64,000 nucleotides of DNA. Origin: Ophthalmolycus amberensis (Eukaryota > Chordata > Actinopteri > Perciformes > Zoarcidae). The notes under the pieces are model-generated. The model saw only the letters and a list, made by a program, of their open reading frames with translations. It had not been told where the DNA came from and made no database searches. Positions 1 to 11,420 of the stretch are shown one piece after another (the stretch's first letter is position 1; each line of letters opens with the position of its first letter). The stretch lies in assembly GCA_024529925.1 (NCBI GenBank), contig JAFEUB010001120.1:3426001-3490000 (forward strand). The letters are read 5' to 3'. Made by a program: the position numbers and the translations under genes.

Positions 1-113
1 GAAATAGAATAAGATTGTATTTTCTATGTATCATAATTGTTAAAAAAAAAGAGGTGCAGTACAGTTGTATTATTACATACATGAAATTCTGAGTGTTTCT
101 TTCTTAATCTCAG

Positions 114-2524
114 CTAGTTGTGTGGGTTGATCCTCTCGATGGCACAAAGGAATATACTGAAGGTAGGCTCTCCAAATGTACTTCTTAAACAAAGTGTGTG
201 TGCGTGTGTATAAATTGCAAATTCTGCGATGTGGGCTGAGACATCCTGTGAGTTATCCAGTTCCTGGTCCAGAAACTCACTGAACAAATACTTTTAGCAC
301 TAAAATGACTCCACCAGCTTGTATGGAAGGCATTCGAGGACACATGCAGTCGCTACATGTACCACATTCTGGCTTTGCAGTGTGTTGCCACTCTAATCAA
401 CCAAACACTGCACCCTGTGCAACCTTGTCTATTAATCATGTATATTTTAAAGTCAGCAGTAGCAATAACGTGTTGGATATTAAAAGCACAGCTGTGTGTA
501 TCCCTGCTTCTGCTGTCTACCCGTTTCTCTTTCTCTCTGTCTCTCTCTGCTGACCCCAGCGTCAAGGTGTCTCCATCACCAAACTGAGGCCCAGATACCA
601 AGCAAAGGGTCGGACACCTCTCAGCCTTACAGCACAGCTCTTTGTATGGAAAACTGATAGGAAGATTAACCCTGGCAGTGTATAATATACATTGTTCTGC
701 ACAAACAAGGACGCTTCACTATAACTTACTATCCTTTCCTTTCTGTCCAGCATGCAATTTTCATAATGACACCTATATGTAACTGACCACATCCCAAATA
801 TATGCTTATGATTTAAAATGCATGAATAACATCCTGCTATTTTCTGATTGAAGGGCTCCTGGATAATGTGACAGTGCTTATTGGTATTGCATATGGAGGC
901 AGAGCAATTGCAGGTGTCATCAACCAGCCTTTCTACAACTACGAGGTACAGACCAAACTACGCGATCATGTAGCCGTGTCCTAACAGTTGTAACTCTGGT
1001 TAATTCAAAGTTTCCTTGTCAGCTTGGAACAGGAGCAGCTTTAGGAAGAACCATGTGGGGAATGCCGGGACTGGGTGCCTTTGGATTTCAGCTGCGGGAA
1101 GTTCCAGGTGACAGACGCATTGTCACCACCACACGTTCGCACAGCAACAAGCTGGTAACGGACTGTGTCGACGCCATGGAGCCTCATGAGGTTGTCCGAG
1201 TTGGTGGTGCTGGGAACAAGGTGAGGTGGATGTAGAGCAAGCCGAGTCATGTTTCTGACCCTGATCTGAAATAATTTCAAGCCTTTACTATTCCTAACAT
1301 CTGCCATCAAAGGAATGTCTTTTTAAGATCAGTATGTGCCAGTAAAAGGCAGGGTCCTGTGTTTTGTAACATTAAGCATCATCTTGTGACATTAATCAGT
1401 GCGGCATAATTGCTCCCAAATGAGACGCACACAAAATAAAATGGCTGGCAGATACTGCCAATCTTCTCCTCTTTGTGTTTTTTAGTAACCACAAATATTG
1501 TAGAGTGGTTGCGCACATCCAAAAATCATTGTAGGCAGGCGCTTGAACAAAACTAGATGGCAATGAAAATATAAAGGTCTGCACGCTGTAGCTTCTTTCA
1601 GTGCAATTTACTAGCAAAGCCACAAAGTGACATTTCGAGCTAATGCTACTTATAGTAACCATAGCGTCTTTATGCTTCAAAATCGATCTGTTGATGGTGT
1701 GAAATTACACTTTTAGGCATTTGAAAAGAAAACAGCTCTTCCTGCGCATCATTGTTATTCCCTCGGTGACAGCAACATTGATAAATATGCTGTCAATATC
1801 TAAGTTAGACGAACACAAAGCATGTAAGCCATCCAACTTGGTCTTTTTGACATGACCTATCCATTGATAGAACATCTGTTCTTCTCGCTGACCAAGAACT
1901 TTGCTGCAAATGTTAAATGCTTACTGTAGCTAGAGGCCTTAGTTTTGTTATTAACCCCAAACAGTTAGCCAAAGATGTTTTATAGCTATTACACTAGTAC
2001 ATATGTAAAAGAGCCTGGTGATGTTTAAAGAGTGTCTGTTTATCAAATAATCTCTCTGCAGATAATCCAGCTTGTTGAAGGAAAGGCTTCTGCTTATGTC
2101 TTCGCCAGTCCAGGGTGCAAGAAGTGGGACACCTGCGCTCCTGAGGCCATTCTGCATGCTGTTGGAGGTAAAAACCATCAATTCTGTAGCAGCAGAGGAT
2201 GTTTTAAAATACAAAAATCTAGTTTTTAAACCAAACTAGCAGTATAGTTTGTAGGCATGCACCTTTTAGCGTACAATTCAAGCATTACATTTTACAAAAT
2301 GCATAGTTTACTAGTCTTTGAATTACTGCTTGAATGTTTATTTCCCCTTTTCTATTCCTTTTCCTTGTGCAGGTAGACTGACTGACATGCATGGCAATGC
2401 ATACTGCTACGATGCTAACGTCAAGCACATGAATTCGGCCGGCGTTCTTGCAACACTACGAAACCACGAGTACTATGTTAGCAGAGTACCACAGTCAGTG
2501 CTGCAGGCCCTCAAGTCAGAATGA
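114..2524 (+). CDS. bpnt1: 3'(2'),5'-bisphosphate nucleotidase 1, C-terminal five exons (5' part off window)
   Basis: Exons 114-162, 854-945, 1023-1220, 2062-2167 and 2373-2524 join in frame across GT-AG introns and end at TGA 2522-2524, giving about 198 residues of a roughly 308-residue family. The first exon holds the metal-binding motif WVDPLDGTKEYTE of the inositol monophosphatase superfamily. Later exons read GVINQPFYNYE, TTRSHSNKLVTDCV, ASPGCKKWDTCAPE (second metal-site signature) and NSAGVLATLRNHEYY, all matching vertebrate BPNT1. The family removes the 3' phosphate of PAP and the 1-phosphate of some inositol polyphosphates, is Mg2+ dependent, lithium sensitive and cytosolic, and supports sulfation by clearing PAP. 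The N-terminal ~110 residues lie left of the window. No frame break is seen. Confidence 0.96.
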
Positions 2525-3125
2525 TGTCTGTCGTCATCAGAAATCACACTAATAGCAAGACGATATTCACAATGCACACAATCATTCAGAGATTTAACAC
2601 TAATAATCTATCCACACATGCAAGAACCTTCTTCTATATGTGAAACTGTCATCAAGTCAATCATGGACTACTATGTTTTAGTGACATGCAGCACTTCATT
2701 AACCAGAAACAGAGCAGACTTAATAGGACTTCCATTTAGTAGAGCTGTATTATTATGGCTAGAACTTACAAATAGGGTTGGACTACATGCGATTCATCAG
2801 CAGGTCTGCTTCATGGCAATATTGATGATGAAATGCCTTGAATAGCCAAGTATTTATTTTACTGGTTTAGTCAAAACACATTCACATCTTGAATCTTGAA
2901 GATAAATATTCATTCATCTTTACAAATTGTGTATTTTAACAGAAACCTGCCTTGATTTTAACAGATGATGCTGTAAATAAGTGAGTCTTCTCACATGTAA
3001 TCAGTGGGACTTCTATGAATGTTAAACTGAACTGATTCACAATTTATTTTGCACAGTCATGTGAATTTGTAAAATGTAATTGTTCCAATTAATTTGCCTT
3101 AATAAATACATTGAAATGCTCCGTA
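2525..3125 (+). other. bpnt1: bpnt1 3' UTR with candidate poly(A) signal
   Basis: Sequence after the bpnt1 stop has no further exon. AATAAA at 3101-3106 is the first good polyadenylation signal, giving a UTR of roughly 600 bases. Part of this UTR (2772-2955) resembles a ppp1cb intron; see the separate entry. The exact 3' end is inferred. Confidence 0.5.
2772..2955. repeat. Diverged copy of ppp1cb intron sequence (pairs with 6870-7012)
   Basis: The stretch beginning AGGGTTGGACTACATGCGAT (about 2774) matches AGGGTTGAACTACATGCAAT near 6872 inside a ppp1cb intron. Both continue with CTGCTTCATGGCAATAT, GATGAAAT and a later TGTATTTTA(A/T)CAGAAA block. The order is the same in both places. The match is visible by eye but diverged, so this is an old duplication or an ancient shared repeat. 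Confidence 0.55.
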
Positions 3126-3194
3126 ATACTTTTCAATGTAAGTCCTTAAAGGGAAACTTGTTGCCGCCCGGAGCTCCCTGCTCATCACATTGCA

Positions 3195-3297
3195 ACGATA
3201 CAAAGTCGATACAAATCAGTTGAAAATCACCAAAGTTTGAGAAACTTGCTGACCTCACTGGTCCCAAAGGTGAAGGACACTCTGATGTGATAGTTTT
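3195..3297 (-). pseudogene. Relic of ppp1cb exon 6 and adjoining intron
   Basis: TTGAGAAACTTGCTGACC near 3237 is identical to ppp1cb exon 6 near 7379, and the next ~35 bases (to about 3290) remain similar. Just before it, CAGTTGAAAATC near 3218 matches the intron flank near 7283. In the relic the ~95 bases between these blocks are absent. Together with the 2772-2955 block this forms a collinear, decayed copy of the 6.87-7.44 kb part of ppp1cb, about 4.1 kb away. No coding capacity remains. Confidence 0.6.
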
Positions 3298-3299
3298 AT

Positions 3300-4640
3300 T
3301 TTCTTTTATTTATATTTATATTTTTTTGACATGCTTACTATGATTGTTTTTTACTTTTTTCGACATGCTATACTATGACCGCTTTAGACTTTTTTTGACA
3401 TGCTATACTACGACTGTTTTTGACTTTTTTTGACATGCTATACTATGATTGTTTTTGACTTTTTTCGACATGCTATACTATGACTATACTACACTATACC
3501 ACAATATGACTATTTACAAAAGAAAATGTATATACTATACGTTTATGACATTTATGACATTTTCATGACCTACGTTAATACCACTCCAATCCACTAGGGG
3601 TCTGTGTCCTTTGTCCTGCCTCTTCTTTGTCTTGCAGGATCTGGTTCGTCAGAGGATGAGCCACTTATCGGCCAGGTGTGGTTCCGGCTATGAAAGATCA
3701 CAGCTTTATCAAGGAGCTCTCACTTCCTCGGCTAAATTGGCTGCTGGTTTTTTTTCATTTTCGATTCAGACACTTTTGCATATACACAACAGTTGACGTT
3801 ACTGATTACTGACATTCAATGTCTGTTCTGTTCTTTTTGGTTGCTTTGTAAATAAATCTCTATTACTTTTATCTGGTTTCACAGTTTAATGACTTTTTTC
3901 GACATACTACAGTATGACTATTTTCATAAATGTTTTCGACATACTATGATTTTTCTTGAAATATTGTTCTATGACCTATACTATAACGTTTTTTTTGACA
4001 AATTCAACTTTGATTATTTTCATCTACTTTATTACTACAAATAAATTATACTACCACTATTTTTCAACTTACTTTCATACGACTTTATTAATGCCATTTT
4101 TTGGACATACTATACAATGACATTTTCTTTGACTTTTTTGTGACAGTTAACGTTGACAATTATTAGTTATACTATGCTAAGACGTTTTTTTTACTTTGAC
4201 TTTTTATGAGGTTTTTCAACATACTATATTACTTTTCCGAACATACTGAAAATACTATGACTTTTTTTGACAATTCTCCAACGTACATTTGTTTGACATA
4301 CTATACTGGGACATTTTTTGACAAACAGACTTTTAATGACATTATTTCGACCACTATTCAATGACTTTTTTGACATAATGTACTGACCTTTTGCTAAAGA
4401 TTTTTGGCAGACTTTTCTATAACAATTTCTTTGACACAATTCTGTTACTTTTAAAATGTTTTGTTAGGCGTGTTATACAAGGACTATTCCATTCTACACT
4501 GACTTTTTATGCCATTTTTTGACATACTATACTATGACTTGTTGTTCGTCTATTTTGACTTTTAAAGCCATTTAAAAAAATAATACACTGGCTTCTTTCG
4601 TCAAACAATACTGACATTTTTTTATGACATACTAAACTGT
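3300..4640. repeat. Degenerate AT-rich minisatellite (GACATACTATACTATGAC type)
   Basis: Many imperfect repeats of a ~25-40-base motif with core GACATRCTATACTATGAC followed by T-runs. At 3636-3760 lies a non-repetitive insert starting after TTGCAG; I do not recognise it. The same motif recurs at 7640-8110 and 16590-16740. No gene is seen here. Confidence 0.8.
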
Positions 4641-4979
4641 GGTATTTTTGTGATATACATCTGCCTTCATTGGACATCGTTAACTACCATTGTTTGTGTT
4701 ACTCAGAACTCAAAGAGAAACGGAGAGCAGGCTCAACACCTTTTATTTCACTCGTTTCAAACAAACTCGTACAAATCTCAAAACGTCTTAACATACGGTA
4801 CTGTTCCTAACTTGAAGACCAATAAATTTACAAAGCAAAAGGCAAGATTTAAATAAATAAAAAATACGTTGGTTCAGTGTTCATTAAGGAGTTGGAAATA
4901 TATAACTAGCCAACAATAATCAAAAAACCATCGTCTTGCCTTGATGAGTTTGACCTCTTTACAATGTCATGCAATGAAG

Positions 4980-5386
4980 TAGGCCTGTCACGATAATTAC
5001 ATTAACGACGTATACAACAGATGGACATAACCTCAATAATCTTTACGGTGTCAACTTATCGTATGATTAATTGACATGGCCTCAATCATTTCTGCTGACC
5101 TCAATATTTATGTTACGTACATGTTTGTTTACAGAAGAATGTGATCAGCATTTTAGCCAACATGATGCCAGAATAAACAGCAGGGTTTTCCATTACAACA
5201 CTTGTACATTGTGTGAATCATTGCTCTTAGAAAGGGTGTACTCGCATTATTATGCTGTTAAATTATCATTATATCAATGGCATCAAAGTATCTTGTAATA
5301 AAAATACAATAATATTGATATAATAGGGAAACTCAATTATTTCTGGGGAAATACATCGTCCAACTTAAGTTATCGTGACAGGCCTA
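4980..5386. mobile_element. hAT-like MITE, ~407 bp
   Basis: Perfect 17-base inverted termini: TAGGCCTGTCACGATAA at 4980-4996 and its reverse complement at 5370-5386. The interior is AT-rich and lacks a transposase. The flanks (..CAATGAAG / ACTAGAAG..) only weakly suggest an 8-base target duplication, so the hAT assignment rests on terminus style and is tentative. Confidence 0.75.
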
Positions 5387-6453
5387 ACTAGAAGTACAAC
5401 AATGTTCAGCGATCGAGAGGTCAACATCTATGCTGTTAAGATGAATGTACTGACACCTACTTCTGAATCCTGTACTCAGTTTCTGCTGTGGTTTTCATTC
5501 GTCTAGATTTTCACAATAATGTACTTTATATCATCAAGATATTTGGATATTATTGGTATCTCTTGAAGAAAAAAACATTAAGTCAAAGGGAAAGTCATAG
5601 CAATCTCCAACTTGCAATTCTTCAGGAAAAATTTACATTTGGGAAATTATGTTCAATTGTGTCCTTGCCAAAAGTTAATGTAGATGAGAAGATCAATGCT
5701 TCATCTTTGTTCTTCAAGTTTGTTTACTCCGTACCAAAAAGATGGATGAAACAAACACCGTGCTGCTGGTAGGCTGGAGGTTGTTTCAGTTAACGGAGCC
5801 AGAATAACTGTTTTCTCCTGTTTCTAGTCTTTGGGCTAAGCTAAGTTAGCCAGCAGCTGATGTCAGTTTCATATTTGACAGAAAGGAGAGCGGTGTAAAC
5901 TTCCTTATCTAACTTTTTAGAAGAAGCATATCAGCATATTTCCCAAAATGTAAATCTATTCAATTAAGCAGTGTAGCACCTCATCCAGCATAGAAGTGGG
6001 CGATGGCAGTAGGACTAGAAACAATTAGCCCTGTTGTCAGTGAGAATTTATGGTTGTACATTGGCTAGAGCAAAGAACCCATCTCAACCTCACAACTGTG
6101 CATGCATTCACAAAATCACTATGGAAATCGTTAATGTGAAGGAAGAGAAGCATCGTTTCTTAACATCTTGCCCATTCCACAAGAGTTTGGTTTAAATATT
6201 GCTGAATGGAGTGAGTAGCAGGGCTGAGTTAATGCAGACCATGGCATCAAATAAGAAATTGAAAAACACATGTTCATAAAAATACCCACAGAACAAGCAA
6301 AAGACACTCCTGGAGCTTTTGTCTTCCATTTTTTTTCCCTTTTTTTACACATGAACAAGCTGACTGAGAGAAGGCTGGAGTGTTTGAGGCAGCCTGCAGG
6401 GACGTTGGCCAGTGATCGACCGGGGGAGAAGCAGGAGAGTCAGGGCCAGCCGC
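5387..6453. other. Downstream flank / possible 3' UTR of ppp1cb
   Basis: No exon or repeat recognised. It lies immediately 3' of the ppp1cb stop (minus strand) and is probably 3' UTR in part. A minus-strand AATAAA (TTTATT, 4742-4747) beyond the MITE could be a distal poly(A) signal, which would make a 1.7-kb UTR. This is inference only. Confidence 0.35.
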
Positions 6454-9400
6454 TCACCTCTTTTTTGGTGGCTGAGCGGTGCGAGGCGGGGTGACAGGGC
6501 GTCCTGTATTAACCCCTCCATACTGGTATTTCGCTTTTTTTTCTGACGGCTTCAGGATCTGAAAGAAAGGACGATGGTCCTGATGAATACATTTTAAAGT
6601 CCACAAATCAGCATTTATGTTACGGTATAACAAACGAAGGGTTCTCTACCTGAAAGGAGCACATAAGGGACTCGTCCACACTCATCATCCCACCTGCGTT
6701 GTCAAACTCCCCGCAGTAGTTTGGGGCAGAGAACAGCGTTACCAGCTGTCGCTTGGCAAAGAACTCATAACCGTCTTCAACAACCTGTAAGGTAGCAGAA
6801 TTATAGCTGAATATTATCCATCACTGAAGATATGTTTTAAGCAAACTTTTTAAGCAAAATTGCCTGACAATTAGGGTTGAACTACATGCAATTCAACAGC
6901 CAATCTGCTTCATGGCAATATAAGAGATGAAATACCTTCTGTATGTGACCATCTGGTTATTGTATCATCAATATTCATTAATTTTTTACAGTGTATTTTA
7001 TCAGAAAACTAACAATGTTTCCCATTGATTACCTAAACTGTGGTTGCCCACCAAACTCTAGATAAATGTAGAGTAAAAAAGGACAATATTTCCCCCTGAA
7101 ATGTAGTGGACGAGAAGTATAAAGTTAAATAAATTACATCAAAGTACAAGTCACTCAAAAGTGTACAAAGTACAGTATTTAAGTAGCCTAAATGTACTTC
7201 GTTACATTCCAACACTGCTAAAACAAGAGCTGAGGGTCCATTGTTCATCTTTGCATACCACCCACACGGCAACAACACACAACCAGTTGAAAATCTGCAA
7301 AATTCTCTTAATCTTAATAAGAAAGAAGCACAAGAGTTACTTGATGTGCTCGGCAGATGAGGTCCAGGTCGTGACGGTTGAGAAACTTGCTGACCACATC
7401 GGCCCCGAAAGTGAAGGAAACTCCCCGATCGTTCTCCCCCCAGCCCTGGACGTCTTTGTCTGGATCCGACCACAGCAGGTCACACAGCAATCCCTGACAC
7501 AAACAACAGCAAAGTCAAGCAGTCAATCACTGCGAGTCATCAGTCACTCGCATATTACATTTTCATTTGAGCAACTACATCAATACATCATTTTCTTTAT
7601 GACACACGATGCTAATTAATGTTTAGATTATCAAATGATAGGAATACTTTTTTATGACATACTATACACTTTTATATGACGTAATATAAAATGTATGTTT
7701 CATACATTGCAAACTGCTTATAGTGATCAACTTCTTCCAATTTACCTATAATTATCTATTCGTCCACTTTTAGTGTTCATTTTGGGCCTTTTCATACACG
7801 ACAACATATGGAAAAACATTGTAAAACTATGGTAGGCTAATGTTTATTCAATTTTTGTTTTGTCCCTTGATACTTTGCTTGCCTGCTTTCCAGGCTGGCT
7901 ACCTGAGGCTGGTGCTGCGTGCACATTGAAATGATGATGAGGAACAACGTTATTTTCTCTCAGTAAAAAACAAATGTGCAAGCTCCTGTGGTTAAAACTT
8001 GCTGATGGCATACTATACTATAATAATTTAATACTATTAAACTGTATTCATATTAATATTTTGTATGACATACTATGCTTTGATTTATTATTTCATGACG
8101 TACTATACTGAGCCTTTTTATGACTATATAGATATATACAAAACAAATAATTCTGTCTCTGAATTACCAGCTGTAACAGTTGAGGGCTAGAAACAGGTCC
8201 GCATTATTTTAGCCAAAACTAATAGCATAATTAATTAATCTAAAGTGGCACATCAGCATTACATTTTTAACACAAATTATAAGCAGTTAATGAACACAAT
8301 CAGCAATCTATAATAATGGAGCAGTGCAGACATATATAGAAACATCTGCGGCTTGTGAAAGTTGCAATCAGCTCAACAAGATATTGTCCTCTTATAGTTC
8401 AGCAACACAACTGACCTGTGTCTGGGACATCGGTGGGTCTCATAATGCGCCGAATTTGTTCCATGGACTGTAGATCAGGTGAGAGCCCTGAGGACAACAG
8501 AGAATTGTAATATAAACAACACACACTACAGAACATCCTGTGAATCAGTGAAAAGATGACTTTTTTTTCATCCTTAAGCAAAATGGAAATATGATGACTT
8601 ACAGATATTGTACTGATGTAACAAAAATGGGATTTAAAAAAGAATTACATTCTCAATAGCACCATAATGCAATGAATGATTCATCAAAATTAAAACCTGT
8701 GGTTACATTACATATATTCTAAGTAAGTATGTAATAGAAATATAGAAAAATGATCCTAAAAATACTACCATTTAATATTGCTATTACAAAAAATAATACA
8801 CCCCTCATTGAATACTGAACGCAGACAAATAATTAAATAACGATACAAGCCTATATTTTAAACCCATGTACAGGTACACTTTGATTTCAGGGAGAAGTGG
8901 ATTATCCACATTATTCAGTGGCTGCTACACAACACACGCGCTTCACAAACCTCCATGGCAGCAGAAAATCTTCTCATCAATAATCGCAGCAATGGGCAGA
9001 CAATTAAAACAGTCTGTGAAGGTCTTCCAGAGCTTTATGTTGAACCTGCGCTTGCCTGAGGACAAAATTAAGAAAAGTGGCAGAAAAAAAAAAGACTTTA
9101 CTAATAATACTGGGTTACTACATTCAGATTTGATATTTCTTCTTCTGAGTTTTTGCAGTAGTCCAACTCACAATTAGGACTGTGAACAGTATGCACATGT
9201 AGCATAACAAACAGGTGTGTTTTCCAACTTACACTCATCATAGAAGCCGTAGATGCGATTGATGGAGGCACACTCGTGGTTCCCCCTGAGCAAGAAAAAG
9301 TTTTCTGGGTATTTGATCTTGTAGGCGAGCAGCAGGCAGATGGTCTCCAGTGACTGCTTCCCCCTGTCCACGTAGTCCCCCAAGAACAGATAGTTGGCCT

Positions 9401-11118
9401 CAGGTGGGAAACCTCCATACTCGAATAGCCTCAGTAAGTCTGTGTACTGTCCATGGATATCACCTGGAAGGATATATTCATTAATATCGCAAGTAACATT
9501 ACAATCCCAATCAATTATGTGAAATTAATGAACAGATTAAATAAAGTTTTCGAAAAACTGTGTGTTTTTAACTTATCCTGGTGAAATATCAGGGCTTAAG
9601 GAACCATGTGGAGTTGTCAAGGTTGCCTCTAACTATCAACATGTTTTCTCGTCACCCTGCGCTGGAATATAGGTACATTTTTAAAAAGGTGATAGGTTCT
9701 CACCGCAGATTTTGAGTGGAGCCTCCAGTTCTAGCAGGATCGGCTGACTGAGGAAAATCTCTCTGGACTTGATGCAGAGCCCCCTCACCTCAGCCTCTGT
9801 CATCTGTACCACCTTCCCTGGACGGCATCCTCGCACTGCAAGACAAAAGAGTTCAACATCGGAGGATTCTCTAACAGGAGTGAGTAAGTATTTGACACTA
9901 GACGTTAACACATTAAGCAACCTGCCACAGCGATCAGAACTAATATGCATCATATTCAACATCATGGCAAGGGGACAGGTAACTACATTTTCAAATTGTA
10001 GGCTAAATCAGTATTGTGACCACAAAAAAACATCAGTGCATTAAAATGAAATTCAAGACCACTTTATAGCTATAAAATCTGATAAATTACCAGCATTTTT
10101 TGAAACGAACAAAGACTTAGATTTAGTTGTTATCTACTGATAGTCCATTAGTATTTTGAGAGTGATACCATATTCCAGTCAACACAAGTTATGAACTGGC
10201 AAGTATAGATATGAAGTGAGTGAATGAGGGTGGTGTGGTCCAAGCAGGAAGAAAAGTCTAGAGTGGAGTATTCATAAATTTGGTTTGATTAAATTATACA
10301 TTTGCTGTGATCGTAATAGTGTTCAACAGCACATCTTTATTTCCAGACCAAACATGCAGAATGCGACTTTGTTTCATTTGCCTCCCACAAAAAGAAAAGA
10401 CATAGTTTCGTCGTTTCAATATGTGGTTTAGGAACAAACTTTAGAAACGAACGAAACTCGCCGGATATAGTTGATGAATGTAAAACAGTAGCTAGTTATG
10501 CAGGTTTAGGTTTCCTTCGTAAGGGGGCGTGTCCTGGGTGGTAGCCGACGTGCTAGCAACATGCCTAGCCAAGCAGAACAGTTAGTAATGTAGCTTAGCA
10601 ATCACAGAATCCCACGGTTCTCTCTCTCTTCCCATTACGTCCCGTCCGTGACGATAAAACAGTCACCTGCCATAACTCTGCTAACGTTAGTCAGCTAGTT
10701 TACCCGTTAAGTTATAGCACTAGCATAGATAGCTAGTTAGCGCTCTAGCTGGCTAATTGTTACGACACTCTCCCTTTTTTAAGCACAGTGCCACGACTAA
10801 CGTTGATTAACAATCCAACATTAGCGAATAGATAGCTACAGGGGACTGTGACACCATGCTAACGTTTACTAAAGTTTACGTTTCTCCAGCAGCAGAGAGC
10901 TTTTAACGCAAAGGTTAACGTTAGCTGCTGAACGATAGCAGAGAACGCGAGATGCTAACGTGTTTATAACATGTTGTGAAGTTACTAGTTACAAACAAGA
11001 ACGTACAATTCAGTCATTTTTTCGATAAAGAATACGTGAAGAAAGATTATCACGTCACTACAGTACCTTCCAGTAGTCGAGATATGAGGCTGTCAACGTT
11101 CAATTCGCTTTCCGCCAT
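6454..11118 (-). CDS. ppp1cb: Serine/threonine protein phosphatase PP1 beta catalytic subunit, complete gene
   Basis: Eight exons on the minus strand: 11067-11118, 9704-9835, 9233-9463, 8951-9055, 8416-8487, 7341-7493, 6650-6784, 6454-6558. The protein starts [17 protein letters not shown] and ends [14 protein letters not shown], which picks the beta isoform over alpha and gamma. Metallophosphatase motifs are present: GDIHGQ, GDYVDRG, LRGNHE, then CRAHQ and the [11 protein letters not shown] loop of the toxin-binding region. Length is that of PP1 beta (327 residues). It is the metal-dependent catalytic subunit of PP1 holoenzymes, for example myosin phosphatase with MYPT1. One oddity: the donor after exon 5 (ends ACA|G) and the acceptor before exon 6 (CAG|GGA TTG) are out of phase by one base, at a GGG run (7492-7494); I suspect a sequence error. 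Confidence 0.97.
7062..7220. repeat. Fish dispersed repeat (GTACTTAAGTA type) in a ppp1cb intron
   Basis: Antisense form of a common teleost interspersed sequence with repeated AGTAC/GTACTT words (for example AAGTACAAGTCACTC, ACAGTATTTAAGTAG). It is absent from the collinear relic at 2.8-3.3 kb, so it probably inserted after that duplication. A related fragment sits near 11300-11345. Confidence 0.5.
7640..8110. repeat. Intronic copies of the TGACATACTATAC minisatellite
   Basis: Scattered copies (for example near 7655, 8007 and 8067) of the motif that fills 3300-4640, in the intron between ppp1cb exons 5 and 6. Its position downstream of exon 6 parallels the order exon-relic then minisatellite seen at 3.2-4.6 kb. 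Confidence 0.55.
10480..10975. repeat. TAACGTTAGCTAGC-rich tract in ppp1cb intron 1
   Basis: Repeated words GCTAACGTTAG, TAGCTAGTTAGC and AACGTTAGC on both strands. Such tracts are common near teleost promoters. No exon seen. Confidence 0.5.
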
Positions 11119-11210
11119 GTTTCTGATACTCACAGAGGCAGGACAGCGGGCAAAAATAGCCCTGAATGCTGACTTGTAGGCTCAAGAGAGCTTTAGCCTA
11201 TCCAGGCATG
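11119..11210 (-). promoter_or_regulatory. ppp1cb: ppp1cb 5' UTR / proximal promoter region
   Basis: Sequence immediately upstream of the ppp1cb ATG (11116-11118, minus). No TATA box is evident, as expected for a housekeeping gene. The transcription start cannot be placed from sequence. Confidence 0.35.
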
Positions 11211-11224
11211 CACACAGACCACAC

Positions 11225-11420
11225 GTTTCAAGCAGTGGTGTTATAACTAAGTAAACTTCTTCTTCTTCTTCTTGTTTGAGGTTTATTGGCGGTTGGCAAA
11301 CACCAAGTAAACTTACTCAAGTACTGCACTTAAGTACACTCTCGAGGTATTTGAGTTTGTTTAATATACAGAAAAAAAGTGAAAAAGCAAACAAATAAAA
11401 TGACACTAAAATATACACTG
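11225..11420. repeat. Fish interspersed repeat end with CTT microsatellite
   Basis: CTTCTTCTTCTTCTTCTT is followed by GGCGGTTGGCAAAC and an AAGTACTGCACTTAAGTAC-type tract. The GGCGGTTGGCAAAC-like end word also occurs (as TGCGGTTGGCAAAC) at the left edge of each large repeat unit (17.7, 39.5 and 59.8 kb). Confidence 0.5.

Noticed and set aside
3611..3796. Exon preceded by TTGCAG inside the minisatellite
   Set aside because: A short frame (SSEDEPLIGQVWF-like in one reading) with an acceptor-like start but no donor partner or family match; left as unexplained insert.
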